A stretch of 64,000 nt of DNA, from positions 62,001-126,000 of the forward strand of contig PSMW01000002.1 in assembly GCA_040290295.1 (NCBI GenBank). Reading direction: 5' to 3'. Positions 32,782-41,848 of this stretch are shown here, piece by piece. Position 1 is the stretch's first letter; each line of letters opens with the position of its first letter. A model generated the notes under the pieces. It did not search any database and was not told the DNA's origin. It saw only the letters and a list, made by a program, of their open reading frames with translations. Source of the stretch: CAADGV01 sp040290295 (GTDB lineage: Bacteria > Bacteroidota > Ignavibacteria > UBA10030 > UBA6906). The position numbers and the translations under genes were made by a program.

Positions 32782-34860
32782 TCAGACAACGCGCATGACG
32801 AAATACAACACCATCACGCCGACGACGGCAAGCACCACATACGTCTGTACTTTACCGGTTTGCAGCTTCCGTAACACCAATCCACCGAACCCGGAAAGAT
32901 ACGCGATAGCGTTCACGGCGCCGTCGATGACCCACGTGTCGAACCACCCGCTGATGGTGGACATCGCTTTCGTCAGCCAGCCGGAGCCGGTGACCGCTCC
33001 GTCGATGATGGTGTTGTCGAACCAGCGCAGCGCGCGCGTCAAGCTCAGCGTACCCCCGACGGCGAACCACCCGTAGAGCTCGTCGAAGTACCACTTGTTG
33101 AGGAGGAAGCGATGAACGGGGGCAAACTGCTGCGCAATCGTTTCGGCTGATATCTTCTTCATGTGGTAGGTGAGAAAAGCGATGCCGATGCCGAGTCCGG
33201 CGACCACGAGCGACAGTATCATCGCGGTCGTGTGTGCGTGATGGTGTGCTTCCGCGAATACATCGGGCGAAGCCGCCGCCATGTGGGCTGGCACCACCGA
33301 TGCGGGGCGCTGCACCGATTGTGCGACCCAGCCGCGCGAGGCATCGAGTGGATTGAAGCTGAAGAAGAAGAACAGCGACAGCGTTGCGAGAATAACGAGC
33401 GGAACGGTCATGATCTTCGGCGATTCATGCACGAGAGCAAGGCGATCGGGTTTTGCATGCTCACCCAAGAAGGTGAGAATGACGAGGCGAAACATGTAGA
33501 ACGCCGTAAGTCCGGCAACAAGAAATCCGATGAACGGAATGAGAACATGTCCGGTAAGACTCCCGAACGCAAGCGTGCCCGCGAGGATCGAGTCCTTGCT
33601 GAGGAAGCCCGACGTGAGCGGCACGCCGGAAATTGCCAGCGTGTACACCATGAACGTCCAGAATGTTATCGGCATCTTGCTTTTCAATCCCCCCATATTC
33701 CGTATATCCTGCGGGTCGGTGTGGTGATCGTGCTGCTCATGCAAGGCATGATGTATGGCATGGATGACCGAACCGGAGCCGAGGAACAGGCCGGCTTTGA
33801 ACATCGCGTGCGTTACTAAATGGAAGAATCCCGCTGTGTACGCACCGACGCCGAGGCCCAACACCATATAGCCGAGTTGGCTGATGGTGGAGTACGCCAA
33901 AACTTTTTTGATGTCGTTCTGCGCGATCGCGATCGTTGCGGAAATGAACGCCGTGATCGCGCCGATGTAGGCGATCACGAGCAGCGCGTCGGCGGTCATG
34001 AGGGGAAAGGTACGCGCAACAAGATAGACGCCTGCTGCCACCATCGTCGCAGCGTGGATCAACGCGCTCACCGGTGTCGGACCTTCCATCGCGTCGGGAA
34101 GCCAGACATGGAGTGGGAACTGCGCCGATTTTCCCACTGCGCCGCAAAAGATCAGTACGCCGGCAGCCGTCAGCCACCATTCGCTTCCCAAGGGCATGCG
34201 CCCCGCTTGGAGATGGTCGAAGATCTCCTGCAAACCGAACGTGTGGAACGTTCCGAACAAGATCATGATGCCGACGAAGAAACCGACATCGCCGACACGG
34301 TTGGTGATGAACGCTTTCATCGCAGCATCGGACGCGCTCTTCTTCTCGTACCAATGTCCGATCAGGAGGTACGAACTCAAACCCACAAGCTCCCATCCAA
34401 CGTAGAGGAGAAAGAGATTGTTGGCGAGAACGATCATGAGCATCGAGAAAGAGAACAAGCCGAGGAAAGCGAAGTACCGGCCGTAGCGTACATCGCCGTG
34501 CATGTATCCGATCGAGAAAAAATGCACCAGCGTGCTAATGAGCGTAACCACCACCAACATGATGGCGGCGAGATTATCCACCGAGAAACCGAGAACAATC
34601 TTTAGCGGACCGATCCCCGGCACATTATGGAAGTCCACCCACGTGAAGTTGAGAGTCAGCGTTGTGCCGGGATAATCGTAAAGCTTGTGGTACAGGACGA
34701 AGAGCGAGAGAAGCAACGCCACCGAAATGAGCAGCGTCTCGAGCCAGTCGCCGTGCCGCGGCAGCCGCTTCGTGAAGAACGCAACGAGCACAAAGCCGAT
34801 GAGCGGCAGGACGAGAATTGCGACCGAGAGTGTCAGGAGAAATTCTTGTGACATCGTCAT
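32782..34860 (-). CDS. nuoL: NADH-quinone oxidoreductase subunit L
   Basis: Largest antiporter-like subunit, 692 residues, with the C-terminal lateral helix expected for NuoL. Conserved parts: FLLYVGWELVGLSSYLLIGHWYEK, GKSAQFPLHVWLPDAMEGPTPVSALIHAAT, and NDIKKVLAYSTISQLGYMVLG. A His-rich linker (HALHEQHDHHTDPQD) sits between helices, as in many NuoL proteins. Start is ATG 34860 or the second ATG at 34854; neither has a good ribosome site. A 133 bp spacer without features separates it from nuoK. Confidence 0.97.
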   Translation of the reverse strand: MTMSQEFLLTLSVAILVLPLIGFVLVAFFTKRLPRHGDWLETLLISVALLLSLFVLYHKLYDYPGTTLTLNFTWVDFHNVPGIGPLKIVLGFSVDNLAAIMLVVVTLISTLVHFFSIGYMHGDVRYGRYFAFLGLFSFSMLMIVLANNLFLLYVGWELVGLSSYLLIGHWYEKKSASDAAMKAFITNRVGDVGFFVGIMILFGTFHTFGLQEIFDHLQAGRMPLGSEWWLTAAGVLIFCGAVGKSAQFPLHVWLPDAMEGPTPVSALIHAATMVAAGVYLVARTFPLMTADALLVIAYIGAITAFISATIAIAQNDIKKVLAYSTISQLGYMVLGLGVGAYTAGFFHLVTHAMFKAGLFLGSGSVIHAIHHALHEQHDHHTDPQDIRNMGGLKSKMPITFWTFMVYTLAISGVPLTSGFLSKDSILAGTLAFGSLTGHVLIPFIGFLVAGLTAFYMFRLVILTFLGEHAKPDRLALVHESPKIMTVPLVILATLSLFFFFSFNPLDASRGWVAQSVQRPASVVPAHMAAASPDVFAEAHHHAHTTAMILSLVVAGLGIGIAFLTYHMKKISAETIAQQFAPVHRFLLNKWYFDELYGWFAVGGTLSLTRALRWFDNTIIDGAVTGSGWLTKAMSTISGWFDTWVIDGAVNAIAYLSGFGGLVLRKLQTGKVQTYVVLAVVGVMVLYFVMRVV

Positions 34861-34993
34861 TCAGCTAAGAGTTCAAAGAGATGCAGTACCGCCGCGACCG
34901 CTGGACATTGCACACCATCATCGCAGTCATTCGGCAAGAGATGAGGTGCGATGATAGGCTCCTCAATGATCGAACCATGAAGTGCCTGATGCT

Positions 34994-35344
34994 TCATTCT
35001 TTCAACGTACTGACTTCATCGACGTTCACCGTTTGGAATCGGTGATACATATTCAACACAATCGCCAGAGCGATCGCCGCTTCTGCAGCAGCAAGGATGA
35101 TGACGAAAATCGCGGCGACTTGTCCATCGAAGCTCCCGCTGTGATAGCGCGAGAAGGCAATGAAGTTGATGTTCGCCGAGTTCAGCACCAGCTCGACACC
35201 CATGAGCACCATGATTGCGTTGCGCCGTGTGGCGATGCCGTAGATGCCGAGCGCGAAGAGCACGGCGCTCACGATGAGAAAGTGCGCAAGCCCGACGTGC
35301 GGGAGCCAAGCGAAGAGTTCTTTAAAGAATACTTCCAGGTTCAT
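34994..35344 (-). CDS. nuoK: NADH-quinone oxidoreductase subunit K
   Basis: A 116-residue three-helix subunit. The family core RRNAIMVLMGVELVLNSANINFIAF includes the conserved Glu of TM2; the third helix AAIFVIILAAAEAAIALAIVLNMY has the second conserved Glu. I start it at ATG 35344, five bases after the nuoJ stop; the frame runs 10 codons further into nuoJ without support. Confidence 0.96.
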   Translation of the reverse strand: MNLEVFFKELFAWLPHVGLAHFLIVSAVLFALGIYGIATRRNAIMVLMGVELVLNSANINFIAFSRYHSGSFDGQVAAIFVIILAAAEAAIALAIVLNMYHRFQTVNVDEVSTLKE

Positions 35345-35348
35345 CGTT

Positions 35349-35858
35349 TCAGCCCCTCTGTTTCTTTCGTGCAAACATTGCCGCGCCGATGAGCGCGACC
35401 AGCAAGATGACGGAGGCGATCTCGAACGGCAGCAAATACGTGGTCATCAAAAGCTCGCCGAGCGTACGCGTCGTTGTCGTCAGCGTCGAAGCGGGAGGAG
35501 CGACAGATCGCCACGACGCATAGAACGAACCGCTGAGCGTGCCGGCAACGACGGCAACAAGCAACAGTGCGGGAAGAGTGTGGAGCGTGCCGGTCTTCAA
35601 CTCGACGTTCACCACTTTACTCGTAAGCATCACCCCGAACAACAAGAGCACGAGAATGCCGCCAACGTAGATAAGGATCTGCGTCACGGCGAGAAAGTCT
35701 GCCTCCAGCAAGGCGTACAATCCCGCCACACCGAAGAACGTGAAGAGCAACGAGAAGGCGGCATACACGATGTTTTTCGAAAAGACGACGATGCACGCCG
35801 AGGCGACAGTGATGAGCGCGAAGACGAAGAAAGCGTAATCGAAGAGCTGCATGTTCAT
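35349..35858 (-). CDS. nuoJ: NADH-quinone oxidoreductase subunit J
   Basis: A 169-residue membrane subunit with five hydrophobic segments. The TM3 segment LAVTQILIYVGGILVLLLFGVML, with its pi-bulge Tyr region and conserved glycines, is diagnostic. Two closely spaced ATG codons occur at the start (MNMQLF). It lies 36 bp after nuoI and 4 bp before nuoK. Confidence 0.96.
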   Translation of the reverse strand: MNMQLFDYAFFVFALITVASACIVVFSKNIVYAAFSLLFTFFGVAGLYALLEADFLAVTQILIYVGGILVLLLFGVMLTSKVVNVELKTGTLHTLPALLLVAVVAGTLSGSFYASWRSVAPPASTLTTTTRTLGELLMTTYLLPFEIASVILLVALIGAAMFARKKQRG

Positions 35859-35894
35859 TCTTGCGAAGAAGTTGGTGGCAGTGCTGTGTTCGGT

Positions 35895-36476
35895 TCAGGA
35901 ACGACGGGCTGAAGGAGTTGCCGTCACAGCCACGCGTGCCGGTGAGGGTTTAGGCGCGGCCGCTTTCTTTTCGGCTTGCTCCTTCTCGTAGGCGGCAAGT
36001 TTCGCTTTCGCCACATCGATCTCGGCAGGGGTCATCGTCGAGAATCGATAGATCAGATTGCCGCGCTCATATTCCGAAAACTCGTACACATCGGTCATCT
36101 TGATGCACTCGGTGGGGCAGGGCGGAACGCACAGACCGCAATAGCAGCACTTCGCAATATCGATATCGAAACGCGTCACATACAAGCGCTTCTTCGTACC
36201 GACCGACGTCAGACCCAAATCCACGTCGGGCGTGGATTTGAGCGTCTCGATGGTAATACAATCCACCGGACACGCCATGGCGCACTGGTCGCAGCCGATG
36301 CAATCATCCATGTTCACGTAGAGCCGATTACGCGCGCGTTCGGGAAGCTTCACTTTCACGTCGGGATACTGGATCGTCACGGCAGGCGTGAACAGATGCC
36401 GCAACGTCACCTTCATGCCGACGAGAACCGTCCAGATGGCTTCCCAGATGTTGTTGACGTATCTGCCCATTCTCAT
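35895..36476 (-). CDS. nuoI: NADH-quinone oxidoreductase subunit I (2x[4Fe-4S])
   Basis: Ferredoxin-like subunit of the peripheral arm carrying clusters N6a and N6b. The two motifs CIGCDQCAMACPVDCI and CCYCGLCVPPCPTECI are intact. The N-terminal amphipathic anchor (NNIWEAIWTVLVGMKVTLRHL) is present. With ATG 36476 it has 193 residues; the Ala/Lys/Pro-rich C-terminal extension after residue 160 is longer than in many NuoI proteins. Confidence 0.96.
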   Translation of the reverse strand: MRMGRYVNNIWEAIWTVLVGMKVTLRHLFTPAVTIQYPDVKVKLPERARNRLYVNMDDCIGCDQCAMACPVDCITIETLKSTPDVDLGLTSVGTKKRLYVTRFDIDIAKCCYCGLCVPPCPTECIKMTDVYEFSEYERGNLIYRFSTMTPAEIDVAKAKLAAYEKEQAEKKAAAPKPSPARVAVTATPSARRS

Positions 36477-36819
36477 CAATCGATTGTGTTACAGTGTCAT
36501 GTTGTGCACGACTTGACACATACGGACGTTACCTGAAAAACCGAACCCACGGTCCGTCTCGCTGCCCATGAAGGGTTGCGACTTCACTTCGCTCCCATAC
36601 GCTTAACCTGAAGAATGCTGCTGGTGTTGATCACCCGGAGCGCTCTCGTGTGCAATCGAGGGGATGAATGTCAAAACTCTCTCGCGACAGTCTTCATCAT
36701 TCAACCAGCCACCTTGTTCCTTGCTCTTGCAAGACAAGGCGACGAGAGCTCGAATCCTCCCGATGTTCTCGCAGCCTCTGTAAAGCTTCGTGTCTCGCCT
36801 GCAGAGCGTGCAAGGATGT
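36477..36819. other. 343 bp gene-free spacer inside the nuo cluster
   Basis: Between the stop of nuoH and the start of nuoI, where complex I genes normally abut, there are 343 bases without a credible coding frame. Part of it (36573-36670) is a copy of a dispersed repeat also seen at 43963-44061, so the spacer is probably an insertion. Confidence 0.6.
36573..36670. repeat. degenerate copy A of a dispersed palindromic repeat
   Basis: Resembles 43963-44061 over about 100 bases. Shared words in the same order include GGTT-CGACTTC, CTTCGCTCC, CGCT-AACCTGA, ATGCTG-TGGTGTT, TCAC-C-GAGCGC and ATCGA-GGG-TGA. This copy is more decayed and its palindrome is weak. Confidence 0.6.
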
Positions 36820-37852
36820 TCATTTCCCTAAGAGCACCAACGCCCCCACACCGATCACCACAGCGAACGAAAACGGAATCAACACTTTCCATCCGATATA
36901 CATCAATTGGTCGACGCGCAAGCGCGGCAAGGTCCACCGCAACCACATCTGCAAGAAGATGAACGCCATTCCCTTACTGATGAACCAGAACGCTCCCCAC
37001 CACGGTCCCGATAGTAACTCGCCGAAGGGTGAGTTCCATCCGCCGAAGAAGAGTGTTGCGGCAATCGCCGAAACGGCAAACATGTTTGCGTACTCGGCAA
37101 GGAAGAAGAGCGCAAACTTCATCCCTCCGTATTCCGTGTGGTAGCCTGCCACCAGCTCGGACTCTGCCTCCGGAATGTCGAAGGGGGTGCGGTTCACTTC
37201 CGCAAGTGATGCGACGAAATAGATGACTGCTGCGATGAACAAGAGCGGGAATTTCTGGAACACCAACCAATTCCAGAACCAACCCTGTTGCACGCGGTTG
37301 ATCTCCTGCAGATCGAACGAACCGACGACCATCACGACGGCAAGCAGTGACACCGCAACGGGAATCTCGTAGCTCACGATCTGCGCGGCAGACCGCATAG
37401 CGCCGAAGAGCGACCATTTGTTGTTGGACGCCCAGCCCGCCATCAACAAGCCGATCACGACAAGCGATGAAATTGCGATGATATAAAAAAGACCGATATT
37501 CAGTTCGGTGCCGACGTACGCGGCGCTGAACGGTATGGCAGCATACGCCGCATACGAGNNNNNNNNNNNNNNNNNNNNNNNNNNNNNNNNNNNNNNNNNN
37601 NNNNNNNNNNNNNNNNNNNNNNNNNNNNNNNNNNNNNNNNNNNNNNNNNNNNNNNNNNNNNNNNNNNNNNNNNNNNNNNNNNNNNNNNNNNNNNNNNNNN
37701 NNNNNGAGCCGGTCCTGCATGTGTGCCGCAATCTTTCGCTCCCACCAAACGGCGAAGAGTGCAAAAGGAACAATCCACGCTAACGGCACCAATGCCATCA
37801 GCACATAGACGGCTAGCTCATTCTGAAGTATCGTAATGAGAAATTCTTTCAT
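36820..37852 (-). CDS. nuoH: NADH-quinone oxidoreductase subunit H (interrupted by an assembly gap)
   Basis: Membrane subunit at the quinone-binding junction. The N-terminal 49 residues (37852-37706) contain the first helix and WWERKIAAHMQDRL; the C-terminal part (37558-36820) runs from SYAAYAAIPF through EVNRTPFDIPEAESELVAGYHTEY, LFFLAEYANM and the last helices. The usual segment after QDRLGP...VG is lost in the N run. The two parts are in different frames across the 147 N, so the N count is an estimate; comparison with the family suggests roughly 55-60 missing residues. I regard the gene as intact in the organism. Confidence 0.92.
37559..37705. other. assembly gap (147 N)
   Basis: A run of 147 N inside nuoH. 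Both sides belong to the same gene but in different frames, so the true length differs from 147 by a number not divisible by 3. Confidence 0.98.
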
Positions 37853-37913
37853 CGTGCTTCAAAGATTCTGGTGGCGTCGTAGCACTGTGCCATGTACGGC
37901 TTGCGTCGTCTCG

Positions 37914-39095
37914 TCATCGATCCACCTCACCCAACACGATATCGATGCTGCCGAGGATGGCGATCACGTCGGCGATCATCGCGCCGCGCACAATGGTCGG
38001 CAACAACGAAAGGTTGACGAAACATGGGGCGCGCACCTTCACTCTGAACGGACTGGGGGTTCCATCGGAAACAATGTAAAAGCCGAGTTCGCCTTTGGGC
38101 GTTTCGGTGCGGACGTACACTTCGCCTGCGTCCGGCCGGATGCGCTTGGGGATCGCCGCCTGCACATCGCCGGGAGGCAGCTTGTCCACTGCCTGCTCGA
38201 TAATGTTCAGGCTCTGCTCCATTTCCTGCACCCGCACCATGTACCGATCCCAGCAGTCGCCGACGCTTCCTTTCAACCCTTTACCGACAGGGATGTCGAA
38301 ATCGAGTTTGTCGTACACGGAGTAGGGATCGTTCTTGCGCAAATCCCACTTCACGCCCGAGCCGCGCAAGACCGGACCGCTTGCTCCACAATTGATCGCC
38401 ACATCGGCCGGCAACACACCGACGTTCGCCGTCCGGTCGATGAAGATCTTGTTGTAGGAGAGGAGTTGGTTCAGCTCTTTGATGGTGCCGCGGAAGTTCT
38501 TGCAGAAGGTCTTGACCTTATCGACAAAGTTGGACGGGACGTCGTGCGAAAGACCGCCTATCCACATGTAGTTGTAGAGCAACCGTGCACCGCACGTCTG
38601 TTCGAAGATATCGAGGATTGCTTCGCGGTCACGCATGCAGAACAGAAACGGCGTGAAGGCACCGATATCCATGCCGTAGGTTCCGATGGCGATCAGGTGG
38701 CTGGCAATGCGTTGGAACTCCGCCATGATGACGCGAATGTACTCAACACGTTCGGGCACGTTGATGTTGAGGAGCTTCTCGCACGCCACCACGTAGCCGA
38801 ACTCCGCATTCATCGCCGCGACGTAATCCATCCGATCGCAGTAGGGAATCACTTGCTGGTAATTCACCATGTGCTCGGCGTGTTTTTCGAAGCAACGATG
38901 CAGGTACCCGATATGCGGAATGGCATCCACCACAATCTCTCCATCGACAATCAATTCCAAACGCAGCACGCCGTGGGTGGAGGGATGTTGCGGACCCATG
39001 TTCACCACCATCTCCTCCGCCTTCAGCGGCCTGCCAAAGCCAGGGACGGTGACGGGACGTGTGTCGAGTGCGGTATCGGTCGGCATCGTGACCAT
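37914..39095 (-). CDS. nuoD: NADH-quinone oxidoreductase subunit D
   Basis: The 49 kDa subunit that forms the quinone site with NuoB, 393 residues. Diagnostic parts: NMGPQHPSTHGVLRLELIVDGE, the conserved His-x-x-Arg region YLHRCFEKHAEHM, RIASHLIAIGTYGMDIGAFTPF and the C-terminal AIFVG-type end RGAMIADVIAILGSIDIVLGEVDR, which terminates in the family's conserved DR. The ATG shares one base with the nuoC stop (TGATG). Confidence 0.97.
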   Translation of the reverse strand: MVTMPTDTALDTRPVTVPGFGRPLKAEEMVVNMGPQHPSTHGVLRLELIVDGEIVVDAIPHIGYLHRCFEKHAEHMVNYQQVIPYCDRMDYVAAMNAEFGYVVACEKLLNINVPERVEYIRVIMAEFQRIASHLIAIGTYGMDIGAFTPFLFCMRDREAILDIFEQTCGARLLYNYMWIGGLSHDVPSNFVDKVKTFCKNFRGTIKELNQLLSYNKIFIDRTANVGVLPADVAINCGASGPVLRGSGVKWDLRKNDPYSVYDKLDFDIPVGKGLKGSVGDCWDRYMVRVQEMEQSLNIIEQAVDKLPPGDVQAAIPKRIRPDAGEVYVRTETPKGELGFYIVSDGTPSPFRVKVRAPCFVNLSLLPTIVRGAMIADVIAILGSIDIVLGEVDR

Positions 39096-39574
39096 CAGTA
39101 GGGAACCTTCATACCGTTATAGAATTCAGGCACCTGATAATCCTTGCGCAGCGGGTGACCTTCCCAGTCGTAGGGCATCAAGATGCGCCGCAGATCGGGA
39201 TGACCATCGAAGACGATGCCGAACATATCGTATGCCTCGCGCTCATGCCAATTGGCGGTCTTCCAGATCGCTTCGACCGATTGCACATGCGGGTGGTCGC
39301 CGGTAACTTCAACCTTCAGCGTGATCTTGTGATTCCATTTCATGGAGAAGAGATGATAGACCACGCCGAGCTTCCCGCCCGTGTAGTCGATGCCGCTCAA
39401 ACACATGAGCACATCGAACGTCAAGCGATCATCGTCGCGGAGGAAGCGGGCAACATCGTTCACACGATGAGGAGCGAGTTTGATCCACGGATCGTGGACG
39501 CCTTCGAGCTTGGCATCGAGAACGACGTCGCCGAATTGCTGCTTGAGGATGTCGTACATTTCCTGTGCAATCAT
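39095..39574 (-). CDS. nuoC: NADH-quinone oxidoreductase subunit C
   Basis: The 30 kDa subunit, 159 residues. The signature region YHLFSMKWNHKITLKVEV and ANWHEREAYDMFGIVFDGHPDLRRILMPYDWEGHPLRKDY is complete. It is separate from NuoD (not fused as in E. coli) but translationally coupled to it by a TGATG overlap. It begins 37 bp after nuoB. Confidence 0.97.
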   Translation of the reverse strand: MIAQEMYDILKQQFGDVVLDAKLEGVHDPWIKLAPHRVNDVARFLRDDDRLTFDVLMCLSGIDYTGGKLGVVYHLFSMKWNHKITLKVEVTGDHPHVQSVEAIWKTANWHEREAYDMFGIVFDGHPDLRRILMPYDWEGHPLRKDYQVPEFYNGMKVPY

Positions 39575-39611
39575 TGCTTCACTTCATGAATGTCGTGCAA
39601 GAGGAAGTACA

Positions 39612-40106
39612 TCAGGCAGGTTTCTTTTTCGCAAGGCTTTCGCGGCGGATCTTCTCCTGCAGCTTCATCAATCCTTCAATCAGCGCTTCGGGGCGAGGCG
39701 GACAGCCGGGGACGTACACATCCACGGGAATGACACGGTCCACGCCTTTGAGCACGTGGTAGCCGTGCTCCCAGTACGGACCGCCGCAGTTCGCGCAGCT
39801 TCCCATCGAAAGCACGTACCGCGGTTCGGACATCTGATCGTAGAGTGTCTTGATGCGTGAAGCCATTTTCAACGTCACCGTGCCGGCAACGATCATCACG
39901 TCGGATTGGCGCGGCGTGCCACGGAAGAAAATGCCGAAGCGATCGGTATCGTAATGCGAGGCGCCCGTTGCCATCATCTCGATGGCGCAACACGCAAGGC
40001 CGAATTGCATGCCCCACATCGAGGAGAGTCGCGCCCAGTTCAGGAGATGATCGAGCGAGGTGATGATGACGTTGCTGTTTTCGAAGCGTTGATCGAGAAG
40101 TCCCAT
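39612..40106 (-). CDS. nuoB: NADH-quinone oxidoreductase subunit B
   Basis: Carries cluster N2, the last Fe-S cluster before quinone. Cluster ligands appear in FGLACCAIEMMA (adjacent Cys pair), MGSCANCGG and YVPGCPPRPEALIEG. From ATG 40106 (MGLLDQRFE, the usual N-terminus) it has 164 residues; a TTG at 40127 overlapping the nuoA stop is an alternative. The C-terminus ends KIRRESLAKKKPA. Confidence 0.97.
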   Translation of the reverse strand: MGLLDQRFENSNVIITSLDHLLNWARLSSMWGMQFGLACCAIEMMATGASHYDTDRFGIFFRGTPRQSDVMIVAGTVTLKMASRIKTLYDQMSEPRYVLSMGSCANCGGPYWEHGYHVLKGVDRVIPVDVYVPGCPPRPEALIEGLMKLQEKIRRESLAKKKPA

Positions 40107-40123
40107 AACCCATCGAGCATTGT

Positions 40124-40561
40124 TCAAATGACGACTTCTTCTTCCGTCAGATACGGCTCGCGCACACCGACACCTTTTTCGTAGCGCGGGATTTTCGGTT
40201 GGGGTTTATCCCAATCTAAATCGCCGTTGCGCCACACATACGCATAGCCCACAAAGAGGATCGCAAGAAAGACGAGCATCTCGACGAACGCGAACCAGCC
40301 GAGGTTCTTGTACACCGTTGCCCACGGGAAGAGGAAGACGACTTCCACATCAAAGATAAGGAAGATGAGGGCAATAACATAAAAGCGGATATTGAAACGC
40401 ACGCGTGTATCCCCTATGGGCGTTTCGCCGCACTCGTACGTTGTCAGCTTGCTGGGATAGGGGCGATGAGGCCGGAGAAGCCACGCGGCAATCAAGCCGC
40501 CGGCAACGAATACCACCCCCACGATGAGAAAGATCAACACCCGACCAAATTCGGTGAGCAT
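40124..40561 (-). CDS. nuoA: NADH-quinone oxidoreductase subunit A
   Basis: A 145-residue three-helix membrane subunit and first gene of the run. Conserved: TTYECGETPIGDTRVRFNIRFYVIALIFLIFDVE with the ECG motif and acidic residues of the quinone channel. ATG 40561 has a GGAGCC ribosome site. The frame stays open far upstream, but the family and the promoter at 40652-40680 place the start here. The cluster order is A-B-C-D-H-I-J-K-L-M-N; genes E, F and G are absent from it. Confidence 0.96.
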   Translation of the reverse strand: MLTEFGRVLIFLIVGVVFVAGGLIAAWLLRPHRPYPSKLTTYECGETPIGDTRVRFNIRFYVIALIFLIFDVEVVFLFPWATVYKNLGWFAFVEMLVFLAILFVGYAYVWRNGDLDWDKPQPKIPRYEKGVGVREPYLTEEEVVI

Positions 40562-40897
40562 GTCGTAGGCTCCTGTGTGACCGGTTGCGTGTCGGCCGTC
40601 GGCAGTTTCATCGACGGCAGAACGGAGAGAGTAGCGTAAAAACCTGTGTCCATTATACAAAGAAGGGTGAGAAGAGTCAAGAAAAGCGGCGCGCAGCATC
40701 CGAGCGCTTTCTTCGTCCTCAATACATAAGGCACGAGAGCTGCAAACGATCGATCGAACGCAGGAGAAGCTGCAAGCATTCGCCATGCATCGCACACACA
40801 AACACTGTCAGCATCGGGAGAAGGTCGTTGCACGTTGCTCAGTGTTCGCACGAACAACCAACGAGCGACGCGACCTGCCTGGTATCAGCACCCTGCC
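40562..40897. other. 336 bp spacer upstream of nuoA
   Basis: Contains the nuo promoter and 85-base leader on its left side. The remainder (40681-40897), downstream of the LD-carboxypeptidase gene, shows no credible gene or obvious terminator hairpin. Confidence 0.5.
40652..40680 (-). promoter_or_regulatory. consensus sigma70 promoter of the nuo operon
   Basis: On the minus strand TTGACT (40680-40675), exactly 17 bases, then TATAAT (40657-40652). Transcription would begin near 40645, leaving a leader of about 85 bases before nuoA ATG 40561. It is the only near-perfect promoter I found in the window and indicates a standard sigma70-like housekeeping factor. Confidence 0.85.
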
Positions 40898-41848
40898 TCA
40901 CGCGACGGCTGATTCGAGCAACGCGATGGAGGGACGTCGAGTATCGATGCGAACTCGAATGCCGATCGGCAGAGTGAGCTTTCGCGGCACATGACCAAAA
41001 GGAACGCGTGCCAACGCAGGTTTTCCAAACTCTCTCGCCACTTCTTGGAGGACGTCGTCGATGCGAAACGACGGCTTGCTCGTATCGGATGGAACGCAGT
41101 CGGTAAAATCACCGAACAGCATTGCAACTGCATCGTTGAAAGCAGACGCGTTGCGAAGGTGGGTGAGCATACGATCGACGCGATACGGTTCCTCAGCGAT
41201 CTCTTCGAGAAACAGTACCGCTCTGTCGAAGACCGGCGCATAGCTCGTTCCTAACAGCGAAACCACCAGTGAGAGATTTCCCCCCAGCAATCTTCCCGTC
41301 GCTGCCCGCGAAGCAGTGGAAAGTACGATTGGTTGTTCGGGTAGGTGAAGCTCACCCAATGCCTTGGAGGACGTGATGCATCGCCAGAACATTTCTTCGG
41401 TGTACGGATGCATCGTATTCGCCATCTCGACGGCCGCCATAGGACCATGAAACGTTACGAGCCGACACTTTCTCCATAACGCCAGTTGCAACGCTGTCAC
41501 GTCGCTAAAGCCGACGAGGATTTTGGGATTTCGTGCAATCAATCGGTAATCGATGAGTGAGAGGAGTCGCGTGGTTCCGTACCCGCCACGCACGCACACA
41601 ATGGCTCTGACGTTCTTGTTCGCAAACATCGCGTGGAGATCGGCCGCGCGTTCTTCGTCTGTTCCGGCAAGGTATCCGAACGTGCTCCCTACATGCTCGC
41701 CGACGATGACGCGATAGCCGAGTGATTCGAGATAGCGCACTCCCCTTTCGATACGTTGTGCTTCGGCAACAGGACTGGAGGGCGAGACGATGCCGATGAG
41801 GTCGCCGCGACGGAGCCTGGGTGGTTTGATAGGTGATGCGGTCTTCAT
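40898..41848 (-). CDS. LD-carboxypeptidase (muramoyltetrapeptide carboxypeptidase, S66)
   Basis: Serine peptidase that removes the terminal D-Ala from murein tetrapeptides during cell-wall recycling. From ATG 41848 it has 316 residues. Family elements: LRRGDLIGIVSPSSPV, DLHAMFANKNVRAIVCVRGGYGTTRLL, the nucleophile Ser in LVGFSDVTALQLAL, FHGPMAA, GRLLGGNLSLVVSLLGT, the Glu in VLFLEEIAEEPYRVDRMLTHL, and the His in VPFGHVPRKLTLPIG. The frame is open 68 codons upstream, but those residues are not conserved. No signal peptide, so it acts in the cytoplasm. Confidence 0.93.
   Translation of the reverse strand: MKTASPIKPPRLRRGDLIGIVSPSSPVAEAQRIERGVRYLESLGYRVIVGEHVGSTFGYLAGTDEERAADLHAMFANKNVRAIVCVRGGYGTTRLLSLIDYRLIARNPKILVGFSDVTALQLALWRKCRLVTFHGPMAAVEMANTMHPYTEEMFWRCITSSKALGELHLPEQPIVLSTASRAATGRLLGGNLSLVVSLLGTSYAPVFDRAVLFLEEIAEEPYRVDRMLTHLRNASAFNDAVAMLFGDFTDCVPSDTSKPSFRIDDVLQEVAREFGKPALARVPFGHVPRKLTLPIGIRVRIDTRRPSIALLESAVA

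Noticed and set aside
37836..39101. Plus-strand frame (421 codons) opposite nuoD
   Set aside because: Antisense to a complete nuoD; no ribosome site or family features.
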